The position numbers and the translations under genes were made by a program. The notes below the pieces were generated by a model. The model did no database searches. It saw only the letters and a list, made by a program, of their open reading frames with translations, and was not told where the DNA came from. Source: Nitriliruptorales bacterium (GTDB lineage: Bacteria > Actinomycetota > Nitriliruptoria > Euzebyales > Egibacteraceae). Taken from it: a stretch of 6,307 nucleotides of DNA. Shown here in pieces: positions 1-5,923 of the stretch. Every line of letters begins with the position of its first letter. Position 1 is the stretch's first letter. The stretch covers positions 1-6,307 of the forward strand of contig SLNF01000165.1 in assembly GCA_007133145.1 (NCBI GenBank), written 5' to 3'.

Positions 1-1877
1 GAGGCGAGCACACCCAGCGTGGCGCGGCGCGCCGCCGGGACGACGAAGCGGTTCGCCGCTTGCAGGGCCCTCGCGGTCAGGCCCCCGAGGACCGCGAGGT
101 CGGACTCCGCGGGGGCGTGGGCAGCGACGAGGGCGACGAGCTCGCGGGCGGGCAGCTCGCCGTCGCGCGTCATGTCCCAGCAGGCGCCCCAGCACAGCGC
201 GCGGGCGAGCGGCTCGGCGAGGCGGCCGAGGCCGTCGCGCACGGTCGCGAGCGAGGGTGCGTCGAGGCGGAGCTTGGCGAAGGCGAGGTCGTCGTCGTTG
301 ACGAGCAGGAGGTCGGGTCGCGGTGCGCCCTCGAGGGCGGCGACGGCGGTGCGCTCACCGCGCACGTCGAGCTCCACCCGTTCGGTGCGCACGATCGTGT
401 GGCCGTCGTCGCGGTAGCAGCCCACCGCGAGTCGGTGGTCGCGGCGCAGCGGATGCTCGCGAGTGGTCTCCTGGCGGATCGCGAGCCCCTCGAGCGTCGC
501 GGCGGCCTCGTCGACGGTCTCGGGGCGCAGGGTCGCCACCCCGGAGGTCTCGAGCCACTGCTGCGACCAGGCGCGGAGGTCGCGCCCCGAGGGGCCCTCG
601 AGCGCGGCGAGGAAGTCCTCGAGGGTGGCGTTGCCGAAGGCGTGCTCGGCGAAGTAGCCGCGCAGCCCGGCGAAGAAGGCCTCGTCGCCGACCCAGGCGA
701 CGAGCTGCGCGAGCACCGAGGCGCCCTTCGCGTAGGTGATGCCGTCGAAGTGGGTGCGCACCGCCTCGGTGTCGACGATGTCGGCGGCGACGGGATGGGT
801 CGAGGGCAGCTGGTCCTGGGCGATCGCCCAGGCCTTCGTGCCCGCCGAGAAGCTCGCCCAGGCGTCGCGGAAGCGCGTGGCCTCGGCGAGCGCACGGGTG
901 CCCATGTAGGTCGCGAAGCTCTCGTTGAGCCAGAGGTCGTCCCACCAGCGCATCGTCACGAGGTCGCCGAACCACATGTGGGCCATCTCGTGGAGGATCG
1001 TCGAGGCGCGGCTCTGCCGCGCCGCCTCGGTGACCCGCGAGCGGAAGACGTACTGCTCGCTGAAGGTCACGCAGCCGGCGTTCTCCATCGCCCCCCAGTT
1101 GAACTCCGGCACGAGGAGCTGGTCGTAGGAGCCGAACGGGTAGGGGTAGGCGAAGGCCTCCCGGAAGTAGTCGAGCCCGGCCTTCGTGATCGCGAGGAAC
1201 TCCTCGTCGTCGAGGTGGGGGGCGAGCGAAGCGCGGCAGTACAGCCCGAGGGGGACCTCCTCGCCACCGTCGGCGCTGCGCCAGACGTCACGCACCTCGT
1301 GCAGCGGGCCGGCGACGAGGGCGCTGAGGTACGTCGAGAGCGGCAGCGTCGGCGGGAAGCGCCAGACGCCGTCGTCCGGCGCCTGCTCGACGGTCGTGTT
1401 GCTCACGACCGTCCACGCTGGTGGCGCGTGGACGGTGAGCGCGAAGCGGGCCTTGAGGTCGGGCTGGTCGAAGCAGGCGTAGACACGTGCGGCGTCGGCC
1501 GGCTCGAACTGGGTGTGGAGGTAGGTCGCGCCGTCGACGGGGTCGACGAAGCGGTGCAGGCCGACGCCTGAGCGCTGGTAGGCCGCGTCGGCCTCGACGA
1601 CGACCACGTTGTCGGCGGCGAGGTCCTCGAGCCACACGCGCGTCCCGTCGTAGCCGTCGACGGGGCGCGCCTCGCCGTTGACGGTGAGCGAGCGCAGGGC
1701 CGCCGCCTCGCAGTCGAGGAAGGTCCGCGCACCCGGTCGGGCGCGGAACCGGACCGTCGTCGACGCCGGGAACGTCGCGTCGTCGCCGGTGAGGTCGAGG
1801 GCGACCTCGTAGGCGACGTCGTCGACGAGTGCGGCGCGCTCGGTCGCCTCCTCACGGGTGAGGTTGGCCTGGGCCAC
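1..1877 (-). CDS. pepN: Aminopeptidase N, M1 zinc metallopeptidase (partial, C-terminus beyond left edge)
   Basis: This enzyme removes N-terminal amino acids from peptides, probably in the cytoplasm, since no signal peptide is visible. The frame stays open for 625 codons from GTG 1877 to the left edge. Residues 1-185 look like the N-terminal beta domain, opening with the family-typical NLTREEA. The catalytic domain carries the substrate-binding GAMEN exopeptidase motif at 262-266. The zinc site HEMAH is at 296-300, with the third ligand E319 in WLNESFATY, which gives the exact HExxH-x18-E spacing. Y382 in TYAKGAS matches the transition-state tyrosine. A segment starting LLLVNDDDLAFAK (N527) marks entry into the C-terminal ERAP1-like helical domain. 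Actinobacterial PepN is usually about 830-860 residues, so roughly 200 are off the window. The start is supported by GAGAGG 7 nt upstream. All catalytic residues are intact. It is divergent from the membrane gene at 1984. Confidence 0.96.
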   Translation of the reverse strand, partial: MAQANLTREEATERAALVDDVAYEVALDLTGDDATFPASTTVRFRARPGARTFLDCEAAALRSLTVNGEARPVDGYDGTRVWLEDLAADNVVVVEADAAYQRSGVGLHRFVDPVDGATYLHTQFEPADAARVYACFDQPDLKARFALTVHAPPAWTVVSNTTVEQAPDDGVWRFPPTLPLSTYLSALVAGPLHEVRDVWRSADGGEEVPLGLYCRASLAPHLDDEEFLAITKAGLDYFREAFAYPYPFGSYDQLLVPEFNWGAMENAGCVTFSEQYVFRSRVTEAARQSRASTILHEMAHMWFGDLVTMRWWDDLWLNESFATYMGTRALAEATRFRDAWASFSAGTKAWAIAQDQLPSTHPVAADIVDTEAVRTHFDGITYAKGASVLAQLVAWVGDEAFFAGLRGYFAEHAFGNATLEDFLAALEGPSGRDLRAWSQQWLETSGVATLRPETVDEAAATLEGLAIRQETTREHPLRRDHRLAVGCYRDDGHTIVRTERVELDVRGERTAVAALEGAPRPDLLLVNDDDLAFAKLRLDAPSLATVRDGLGRLAEPLARALCWGACWDMTRDGELPARELVALVAAHAPAESDLAVLGGLTARALQAANRFVVPAARRATLGVLA

Positions 1878-1884
1878 GGCGTCG

Positions 1885-1920
1885 CCTCTCGGTCGGTGGC
1901 GGGGCTGACGCGGCAGGCTA
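1885..1920 (-). promoter_or_regulatory. Candidate pepN -10 element and ribosome binding site
   Basis: On the minus strand, GAGAGG (1885-1890) lies 7 nt before the GTG at 1877 and is a convincing Shine-Dalgarno sequence. Further upstream, TAGCCT (1915-1920) fits the TANNNT -10 pattern and would give a leader of about 30 nt. No good -35 is visible 16-19 bp beyond it, so the promoter part is tentative. The RBS is much more secure than the -10. Confidence 0.4.
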
Positions 1921-1927
1921 GCGGTCG

Positions 1928-1978
1928 TTGCCGACGTCGCGGCGCATCGGCGAGGATGGCCCGACCCGACCCCGGAGG
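1928..1978 (+). promoter_or_regulatory. Candidate promoter and RBS of the small membrane-protein gene
   Basis: GGAGG (1974-1978) sits 5 nt before GTG 1984 and supports that start. TTGCCG (1928-1933) resembles a -35 and is followed 18 bp later by GAGGAT (1952-1957), a poor -10 that keeps only the A at position 2 and the final AT. The elements lie in the 106-bp gap shared with the divergent pepN gene, so the two genes may be expressed from back-to-back promoters. The RBS is clear and the promoter is weak. Confidence 0.35.
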
Positions 1979-1983
1979 CCGCC

Positions 1984-2469
1984 GTGCGCAGAGAGCAGGT
2001 GCCCGGCATCGCGCTCGTCGTCATCGGCGCGACGCTGCTCCTGCTGCTCCAGATCGGCGCGCCCGGCGAGGTCGTCGTCGCGCTCGTCGGCGCGGCGCTC
2101 CTCGTCGTCTACGCCGCCACCCGGGTCTACGGCTTTCTCGTGCCTGGCGGCATCGTCACCGGCCTCGGCGTCGGCCTCGTCGTCGAGCCCGTGCTCGGCC
2201 GACCCGGTGCGCCCCTTCTCGGGCTCGCGGGCGGGTTCGTGCTCGTGGCGCTCATCGACCGGCTCAGCGCCGGCCGTCGTGCGGGAGGCTGGTGGCCGCT
2301 CGTGCCCGGTGGTGTGCTCGCGGCGATCGGGCTCGCTCAGGCCATCGGCGACGTCGCCTGGTTGGCGCGCTGGTGGCCCGTCGCGCTCATCTCCTGGGGG
2401 GTCGTCCTGCTCGTCCGACGCGCGCGGACGATGTGGCGTGACGAGGAGGCGCCCCCGCCGGCGCCGTGA
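1984..2469 (+). CDS. Small six-helix membrane protein, LiaI/LiaF transmembrane-like (DUF5668-type)
   Basis: The predicted protein has 161 residues and is almost entirely hydrophobic. Six membrane segments can be read at about 7-24, 29-46, 50-67, 77-92, 104-122 and 129-146. Segments 1, 3, 5 and 6 share a repeated pattern: VPGIALVVIG, LVPGGIVTGLG, LVPGGVLAAIG and WPVALISWGVVLL. That pattern of a (W)P or PG turn, a Gly-rich helix and then an RR-ending last helix is typical of the membrane region of LiaI/LiaF-like and DUF5668 proteins. The C-terminal tail (RRARTMWRDEEAPPPAP) is short and charged, and the LiaF extracytoplasmic C-terminal domain is absent. Arginines after the last helix suggest a cytoplasmic C-terminus. 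The GTG start follows GGAGG at 5 nt. The molecular function is unknown; a role in envelope sensing is only a family-level inference. The histidine kinase gene follows 155 bp downstream in the same direction. Confidence 0.8.
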   Translation: MRREQVPGIALVVIGATLLLLLQIGAPGEVVVALVGAALLVVYAATRVYGFLVPGGIVTGLGVGLVVEPVLGRPGAPLLGLAGGFVLVALIDRLSAGRRAGGWWPLVPGGVLAAIGLAQAIGDVAWLARWWPVALISWGVVLLVRRARTMWRDEEAPPPAP

Positions 2470-2624
2470 CGCCGCCGGCCCTGCTCGAGGTGACGGCAGG
2501 CTCGCGCGACGGTGGAGGGCCTCTGGCCTTGACGTGGCGGCTTCTGCACGCTTTCGTATCGGTCGCGGTCCCACCGGGCGGGCAACTGACGGCGAAGGGC
2601 CGCTGACGCGGATCGGACAGGCGG
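2470..2624 (+). promoter_or_regulatory. Intergenic gap with candidate promoter for the hybrid kinase
   Basis: This 155-bp gap contains no plausible gene. TTGACG (2529-2534) matches five of six bases of the sigma-70 -35 consensus. At a 17-bp spacing lies TTTCGT (2552-2557), a weak -10 with three of six matches. The leader would be about 60 nt. The kinase ATG at 2625 is preceded only by a weak Shine-Dalgarno-like GGACAGG (2615-2621), but an in-frame TGA at 2604-2606 excludes any more upstream start. A short GGCC-TCT-GGCC hairpin (2516-2530) overlaps the -35. It has no T-tract, so it is unlikely to be an intrinsic terminator. Read-through from the membrane gene therefore remains possible. Confidence 0.3.
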
Positions 2625-4904
2625 ATGCTCCCGAGCCACGACACGCACGCCGACCATCCTGGGCACGCGAGGGCGACGGCGGTGCTGTTCGATGCCTACC
2701 CCGATGGCGTCCTCGCCCTCGACGACGACGGCCGTGTCCTCGCCGCGAACCCTGCGGCGGCTGAGGTCCTCGGGCGCCGTGAGGCAGCACTCCGCGGCCA
2801 GCAACTCGCCGCCCTCATGCCCTCGTCAGCGCTCCTGTGCGTGCGCCACGAGCTCGCCCTCGCGCTCGCGGGGCAGCGCCGGCGCTTCGTGTGCGACTTC
2901 GCGGAGGGTGCGGTCTCCCAGCGCGCCTACGAGCTCACGCTCGCCCCGGTCGACGACGAGGTCGACGCCGCCGTGCTCGCGGTGGTGCGCGACGTCACCG
3001 CCGTGGTGCGGGAGCCCCGCGCGCTCGACGGGCGTGAGGCGGCGTCCCGGGGGCCCGGCGACGTCGCGAGGATTGGGATCCTCGTCACCGCCAGCGACGG
3101 CACACCGATCTCCGCCAACCCCGCCTTCTGCGACCTCCTCGGCTACGACGAGGCCGACGTGCGGGCCTCCAGCCTCCTCGCGCTGACCCACCCCGATGAT
3201 CGGGCGGCCGTGGCGCGGCGCTACGAGCAGGTACGCCGCGACGAGCAAGCAGCGCGGCACTTCGAGCAGCGCTACCTCCACCGTGACGGGTCGACGGTCC
3301 TCGCCCGCGTGTCGGCCTCCCGGGTGCACGGCGCCAAGGGGGCGGCGACCGCGACGGTGACCGTCGTCGAGGACGCCTCGGAGGGCAAGGCCGCGCAGGC
3401 CCCCGCCGCGCAGGCTGCCGCCGCGCAGGTGGCCACGAGACTCATGGCCGCGCTCGAGACCATGACCGATGCCTTCTACGTGCTCGACGACGCGTGGTGC
3501 TTCACCTACGTCAACGCCCGCGGCGAGCAGCTCCTCCGCCGGGACCGGGCCTCGCTCCTCGGGCACCGCGTGTGGGAGGCCTTCCCCGAGACCGTCGATT
3601 CGCCGCTCTACCTCGCCTACCACCGCGCGGTGGCTCAGCGCGCCACCGTCGTGCTCGAGGCCTACCACCACGAGCCGACCGACCGGTGGTTCGAGGTCAG
3701 TGCCTACCCCTCCGACGGGGGACTCGCGGTGTGCTTCCGTGACCTCAGCGAGCGGCGATGGGTGGAGGAGCGGCTCCGGCAGGCCCAGCGCCTCGAGAGC
3801 CTCGGCACGCTCGCCGGGGGGATGGCCCACGACCTCGACAACGTCCTCGCGCCCATCGTCGCCTCGATTGGGCTCCTGCGCGAGGGTGAGCGCGACGAGC
3901 GCCGCCTCGAGCTGCTCACGACCATCGAGGACAGCGCCCTGCGCGGGGCGGACATGGTCCAGCAGGTGCTCTCCTTGGCCCGTGGCTCGGAGCGCGATCA
4001 CGAGTGCGTCGACGTCGGCACGCTCCTCGAGGAGATCGCGCGGATCGTGCGGGAGACCTTCCCCCGCGGGATCCGCTGCACGACCGTCGTCGAGCCGGCT
4101 GCACGCCACCTCGAGGCCGACGGGACGCAGCTCCACCAGGTACTGCTCAACCTCGCGGTCAACGCTCGCGACGCGATGGCCGACGGCGGCCACCTGCGGC
4201 TGTCGGCACGACGGGTGACCCTCGAGGCGGACGCGGTGCCCGCCCACCGCGTGGCCGGCGACTACGTCCGCCTTGACGTCACCGATGAGGGGACCGGCAT
4301 CACGGAGGGCGACCTCGCGCGAGCGTTCGACCCGTTCTTCACGACGAAGCCTCCGGGGCAGGGCACCGGCCTGGGCCTGTCGACCGCCGAGGTCCTCGTC
4401 CGCAACCACGGCGGCTTCATCGACGTCGACACCGTTCCGGGGCACGGCACGACGTTCAAGGTCCACCTGCCCGCCTCCTGCAGCTCGCCTTCGACGCCGC
4501 GGCAGCCCGAGCGGACGCAGTTGCCGCTCGGCCAGGGTGAGGTCACCCTCCTCGTCGAGGACGAAGCGGCGCTCCGCGACCTCACGCGCCAGATGCTCAT
4601 CGCCTCGGGCTACGGCGTGCTCGAGGCCGCCGACGGGGAAGAAGCCGTCGAGGTCCTCACCGAGCACGGGCAGGACGTCGACGTCGTCATCGTCGACGCG
4701 GTCATGCCCCGGCGCGACGGACCGTCGCTCCTCGCCTGGATGCGGTCGAGAGGCTCGACCCTGCCGGTGGTCCTGGCCAGCGGCCGGCTCGGCGAGCTCG
4801 ACCCGCCGCTCGAGGCCGACGCGCACGTCCCCAAGCCCTACACCGCGGCGATGCTCCTCGATGCCCTCGACGCGGTCCTGCGCCGGCCGAGCCCGGGCGC
4901 CTAG
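2625..4904 (+). CDS. Hybrid sensor histidine kinase, PAS-PAS-PAS-HisKA-HATPase_c-REC, soluble
   Basis: This is a 759-residue signalling kinase. It should autophosphorylate on histidine in response to a signal bound by its PAS domains and pass phosphate to its own receiver. PAS1 is about 18-130, PAS2 about 147-252 and PAS3 about 276-377; PAS3 is the PAS_4-like type with RWFEVSAYP. An Ala/Gln linker (256-270) separates PAS2 from PAS3. The dimerisation helix has LAGGMAHDLDN with phospho-acceptor H402. The ATPase domain shows the N-box (N509, N513), G1 box DEGTGIT (554-560), F-box DPFFTTK (569-575), G2 GQGTGLGL (578-585) and G3 GHGTTF (606-611). The receiver (about 638-755) has E645/D646, phospho-acceptor D691, S719 and K737, so all key residues are present. 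No signal peptide or membrane helix is seen, so it should be cytoplasmic. No LOV cysteine motif or other cofactor site is recognisable, and the ligand is unknown. No partner regulator lies in the window. Its TAG overlaps the SDR stop. Confidence 0.95.
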   Translation: MLPSHDTHADHPGHARATAVLFDAYPDGVLALDDDGRVLAANPAAAEVLGRREAALRGQQLAALMPSSALLCVRHELALALAGQRRRFVCDFAEGAVSQRAYELTLAPVDDEVDAAVLAVVRDVTAVVREPRALDGREAASRGPGDVARIGILVTASDGTPISANPAFCDLLGYDEADVRASSLLALTHPDDRAAVARRYEQVRRDEQAARHFEQRYLHRDGSTVLARVSASRVHGAKGAATATVTVVEDASEGKAAQAPAAQAAAAQVATRLMAALETMTDAFYVLDDAWCFTYVNARGEQLLRRDRASLLGHRVWEAFPETVDSPLYLAYHRAVAQRATVVLEAYHHEPTDRWFEVSAYPSDGGLAVCFRDLSERRWVEERLRQAQRLESLGTLAGGMAHDLDNVLAPIVASIGLLREGERDERRLELLTTIEDSALRGADMVQQVLSLARGSERDHECVDVGTLLEEIARIVRETFPRGIRCTTVVEPAARHLEADGTQLHQVLLNLAVNARDAMADGGHLRLSARRVTLEADAVPAHRVAGDYVRLDVTDEGTGITEGDLARAFDPFFTTKPPGQGTGLGLSTAEVLVRNHGGFIDVDTVPGHGTTFKVHLPASCSSPSTPRQPERTQLPLGQGEVTLLVEDEAALRDLTRQMLIASGYGVLEAADGEEAVEVLTEHGQDVDVVIVDAVMPRRDGPSLLAWMRSRGSTLPVVLASGRLGELDPPLEADAHVPKPYTAAMLLDALDAVLRRPSPGA
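3390..3434 (+). repeat. Three in-frame 15-bp tandem repeats encoding an AAQ-rich linker
   Basis: The 10-mer GCCGCGCAGG recurs exactly at 3390, 3405 and 3420, defining three 15-bp units in frame with the kinase. They encode AAQAP, AAQAA and AAQVA (residues 256-270) between PAS2 and PAS3. The linker is probably a helical or flexible spacer. Exact repeats of a multiple of three can expand or contract without breaking the frame. Confidence 0.85.
4901..4904. other. Shared stop tetranucleotide CTAG of two convergent genes
   Basis: The kinase ends with TAG at 4902-4904 on the plus strand, and the SDR ends with TAG read from 4903-4901 on the minus strand. The two stop codons lie in one self-complementary CTAG, so the genes overlap by four base pairs and no intergenic terminator can exist between them. 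Any terminator of either transcript must lie inside the opposing coding sequence. Confidence 0.9.
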
Positions 4905-5659
4905 GACCAGCGCGTCGCGAGGCGGTAGAGCGGCGCGGCGACGTGGCGGGTGACGACGAGGGTTCGGTACCAGCGCGGCACGGTGCGCTCGGCGGTACCG
5001 CGGCGCGCGACCCCGACGATCGCGCGAGCGACGTCGTCGGGCTCGGCGACGAGTCGTCGGCCAAGCGCCCAGGCCCGGACGCGCTGCTGGGGGAAGCCCT
5101 CGGTGGTGACGAGACCGGGGTTGACCTGGCAGACCGCGACGCCGCGGCGGCGCCAGTCGGCCCGCAGACCCTCGATGAAGCCGACCGTGGCGAACTTCGA
5201 GGCCGCGTAGGCCGGGGAGGTCCCCACGGCGAGCTTGCCGGCGACCGAGGTCACGGCGATCGCCCTCGCCGGCGCCGAGGCCGACAGGAGCTCGGCGAAC
5301 GCGCCGAGGCAGCGTGCCGTTCCTCCGAGGTTGAGGTCGACCGCCTGGCAGACCGCAGCGACGTCGTCGGGACCGCGGAACCGCCGTCCGAACGTCGCGC
5401 CCGCCGCGGCGACGAGGACGTGGCAGGCGCCCTCGCGGTCCGCGACCTCCGCGGCGAGGGCGGCGACGTCGGTGTCGTCGGTGACGTCGCCGGGGCGGCT
5501 CCGCACGAGGGGTTGCGCCGAGGCGAGGGCCTCGAGGCGCTCGGCGCGCCGCGCGACGGCGACGACCCGCATCCCCTGCGCCGCGAGGGCGACGGCGGTC
5601 GCCGCGCCGATCCCGCTCGAGGCACCGGTGACCACGGCGACCTTGCCTGCGAGTTCCAC
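4901..5659 (-). CDS. Short-chain dehydrogenase/reductase (SDR), classical NADP-type
   Basis: This is a 252-residue cytosolic oxidoreductase of the classical SDR family, which interconverts carbonyl and hydroxyl groups with NAD(P)(H). The Rossmann motif TGASSGIG is at 11-18. Basic residues after beta-2 (ARRAERL, R37/R38) indicate NADP(H) preference. GDV (57-59) is the usual adenine-contact site. N110, S138, Y151 and K155 (in YAASK) form the catalytic tetrad, and NPG (180-182) follows beta-6. The usual NNAG motif reads AAAG (84-87), which is a departure. The C-terminus, with a WYRTLVVTRHVAAPLYRLATR-like end, may contact a membrane or another subunit; this is a guess. The start is chosen at GTG 5659 because GGGAGG lies 5 nt upstream and translation then opens MELAGKVAVVTG, as in many SDRs. 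An in-frame ATG at 5752 would add a low-complexity Gly/Arg tail. The substrate cannot be told from sequence. Confidence 0.93.
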   Translation of the reverse strand: MELAGKVAVVTGASSGIGAATAVALAAQGMRVVAVARRAERLEALASAQPLVRSRPGDVTDDTDVAALAAEVADREGACHVLVAAAGATFGRRFRGPDDVAAVCQAVDLNLGGTARCLGAFAELLSASAPARAIAVTSVAGKLAVGTSPAYAASKFATVGFIEGLRADWRRRGVAVCQVNPGLVTTEGFPQQRVRAWALGRRLVAEPDDVARAIVGVARRGTAERTVPRWYRTLVVTRHVAAPLYRLATRWS

Positions 5660-5660
5660 C

Positions 5661-5710
5661 CCGGCCTCCCATCCCCCTCGCCGGCCTCGCCCGGCCTCGC
5701 CCGGCCTCGC
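5661..5710 (-). repeat. Decameric tandem repeat in the SDR leader, ending in the Shine-Dalgarno
   Basis: On the minus strand the decamer GCGAGGCCGG occurs three times exactly (5701-5710, 5691-5700, 5681-5690). It is followed by a degenerate unit (5671-5680) and a fourth copy, GGGAGGCCGG (5661-5670), in the same 10-bp register. The last copy contains the SDR Shine-Dalgarno GGGAGG (5665-5670). The array falls in the probable 5' untranslated region of the SDR mRNA. Confidence 0.85.
5665..5670 (-). promoter_or_regulatory. Ribosome binding site that sets the SDR start
   Basis: GGGAGG on the minus strand lies 5 nt before GTG 5659. It decides between that start and the in-frame ATG at 5752, which would add 31 residues of repeat-encoded Gly/Arg sequence. 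Confidence 0.75.
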
Positions 5711-5721
5711 GCTGCCGCGCC

Positions 5722-5727
5722 AGGGTA
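5722..5727 (-). promoter_or_regulatory. Candidate -10 element for the SDR gene
   Basis: TACCCT on the minus strand fits the TANNNT -10 pattern and resembles TAGCCT upstream of pepN. It would place the decamer array inside a leader of about 55-60 nt. No recognisable -35 accompanies it, so the call is tentative. Confidence 0.25.
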
Positions 5728-5810
5728 GGCACTCGCGGCGCGCCCCGCCCACCGCGCAGGGACGTGGCCGGCACCCGGTCGGTGACCGCGGCCCTCCCGG
5801 CCTCGGCAGC

Positions 5811-5918
5811 GTGCGTCTGCCCGGGCTCGCCGCGGCCCTGCTGTCCGCCGCGGCAGTGGGGATCGGGCTGCGACGGGTCGTGCGTCCTCGCCTCCTCGTC
5901 GGAGATGCGGCACCCTAG
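5811..5918 (+). CDS. Doubtful 35-residue single-helix membrane peptide
   Basis: GTG 5811 to TAG 5918 encodes 35 residues: a short basic start, a hydrophobic stretch LAAALLSAAAVGIGL (about 6-20), then RRVVRPR and a short tail. The layout fits a tiny single-pass membrane protein with a cytoplasmic basic flank. It ends 5 nt before the exonuclease start, so the two could be translationally coupled. Against it, no Shine-Dalgarno is visible, the frame continues open upstream as expected by chance in such GC-rich DNA, and Ala/Leu/Arg-rich peptides arise easily here. I do not recognise a family. Confidence 0.17.
   Translation: MRLPGLAAALLSAAAVGIGLRRVVRPRLLVGDAAP
5911..5916 (+). promoter_or_regulatory. 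Possible -10 for a leaderless exonuclease transcript
   Basis: CACCCT ends 7 nt before GTG 5924, the distance expected if transcription began at the start codon. It differs by one base from the TACCCT seen upstream of the SDR gene. No Shine-Dalgarno lies at a usable distance; a GGAG at 5901-5904 is about 19 nt away. Leaderless genes are common in actinobacteria, but the call rests on a poor -10 lacking the first T. Confidence 0.2.
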
Positions 5919-5923
5919 CGGCT

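Noticed and set aside
60..1571. Long open frame on the plus strand (503 codons) opposite pepN.
   Set aside because: The minus strand here encodes an unmistakable M1 aminopeptidase with all motifs. The antisense product is Gly/Val/Arg/Glu-rich with no recognisable domain, and long antisense frames are expected at this GC content.
2448..2465. GGCGCC-N6-GGCGCC inverted repeat at the end of the membrane-protein gene.
   Set aside because: It lies mostly in coding sequence for the Pro/Ala tail, and such GC palindromes are expected by chance here; no T-tract.
2516..2530. GGCC-TCT-GGCC hairpin as an intrinsic terminator after the membrane-protein gene.
   Set aside because: Only four strong pairs plus a wobble, no T-tract follows, and it overlaps the candidate -35 of the kinase.
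3114..3143. PAS2 as a LOV photosensor because of a cysteine in NPAFCDLLGY.
   Set aside because: LOV domains need the cysteine in an NCRFLQ-like context. This is the ordinary PAS NxxFxxLxGY helix with an incidental Cys169.
5660..5752. Upstream ATG at 5752 as the SDR start.
   Set aside because: It would add 31 residues of Gly/Arg sequence encoded by the decamer repeat. GTG 5659 has GGGAGG at 5 nt and gives the standard SDR N-terminus.
4943..5918. Plus-strand open frames (4943-5728 and 5235-5918) opposite the SDR gene.
   Set aside because: They are antisense to a clear SDR and show no domain. Only the last 35 codons of the second were kept, as a doubtful small ORF.
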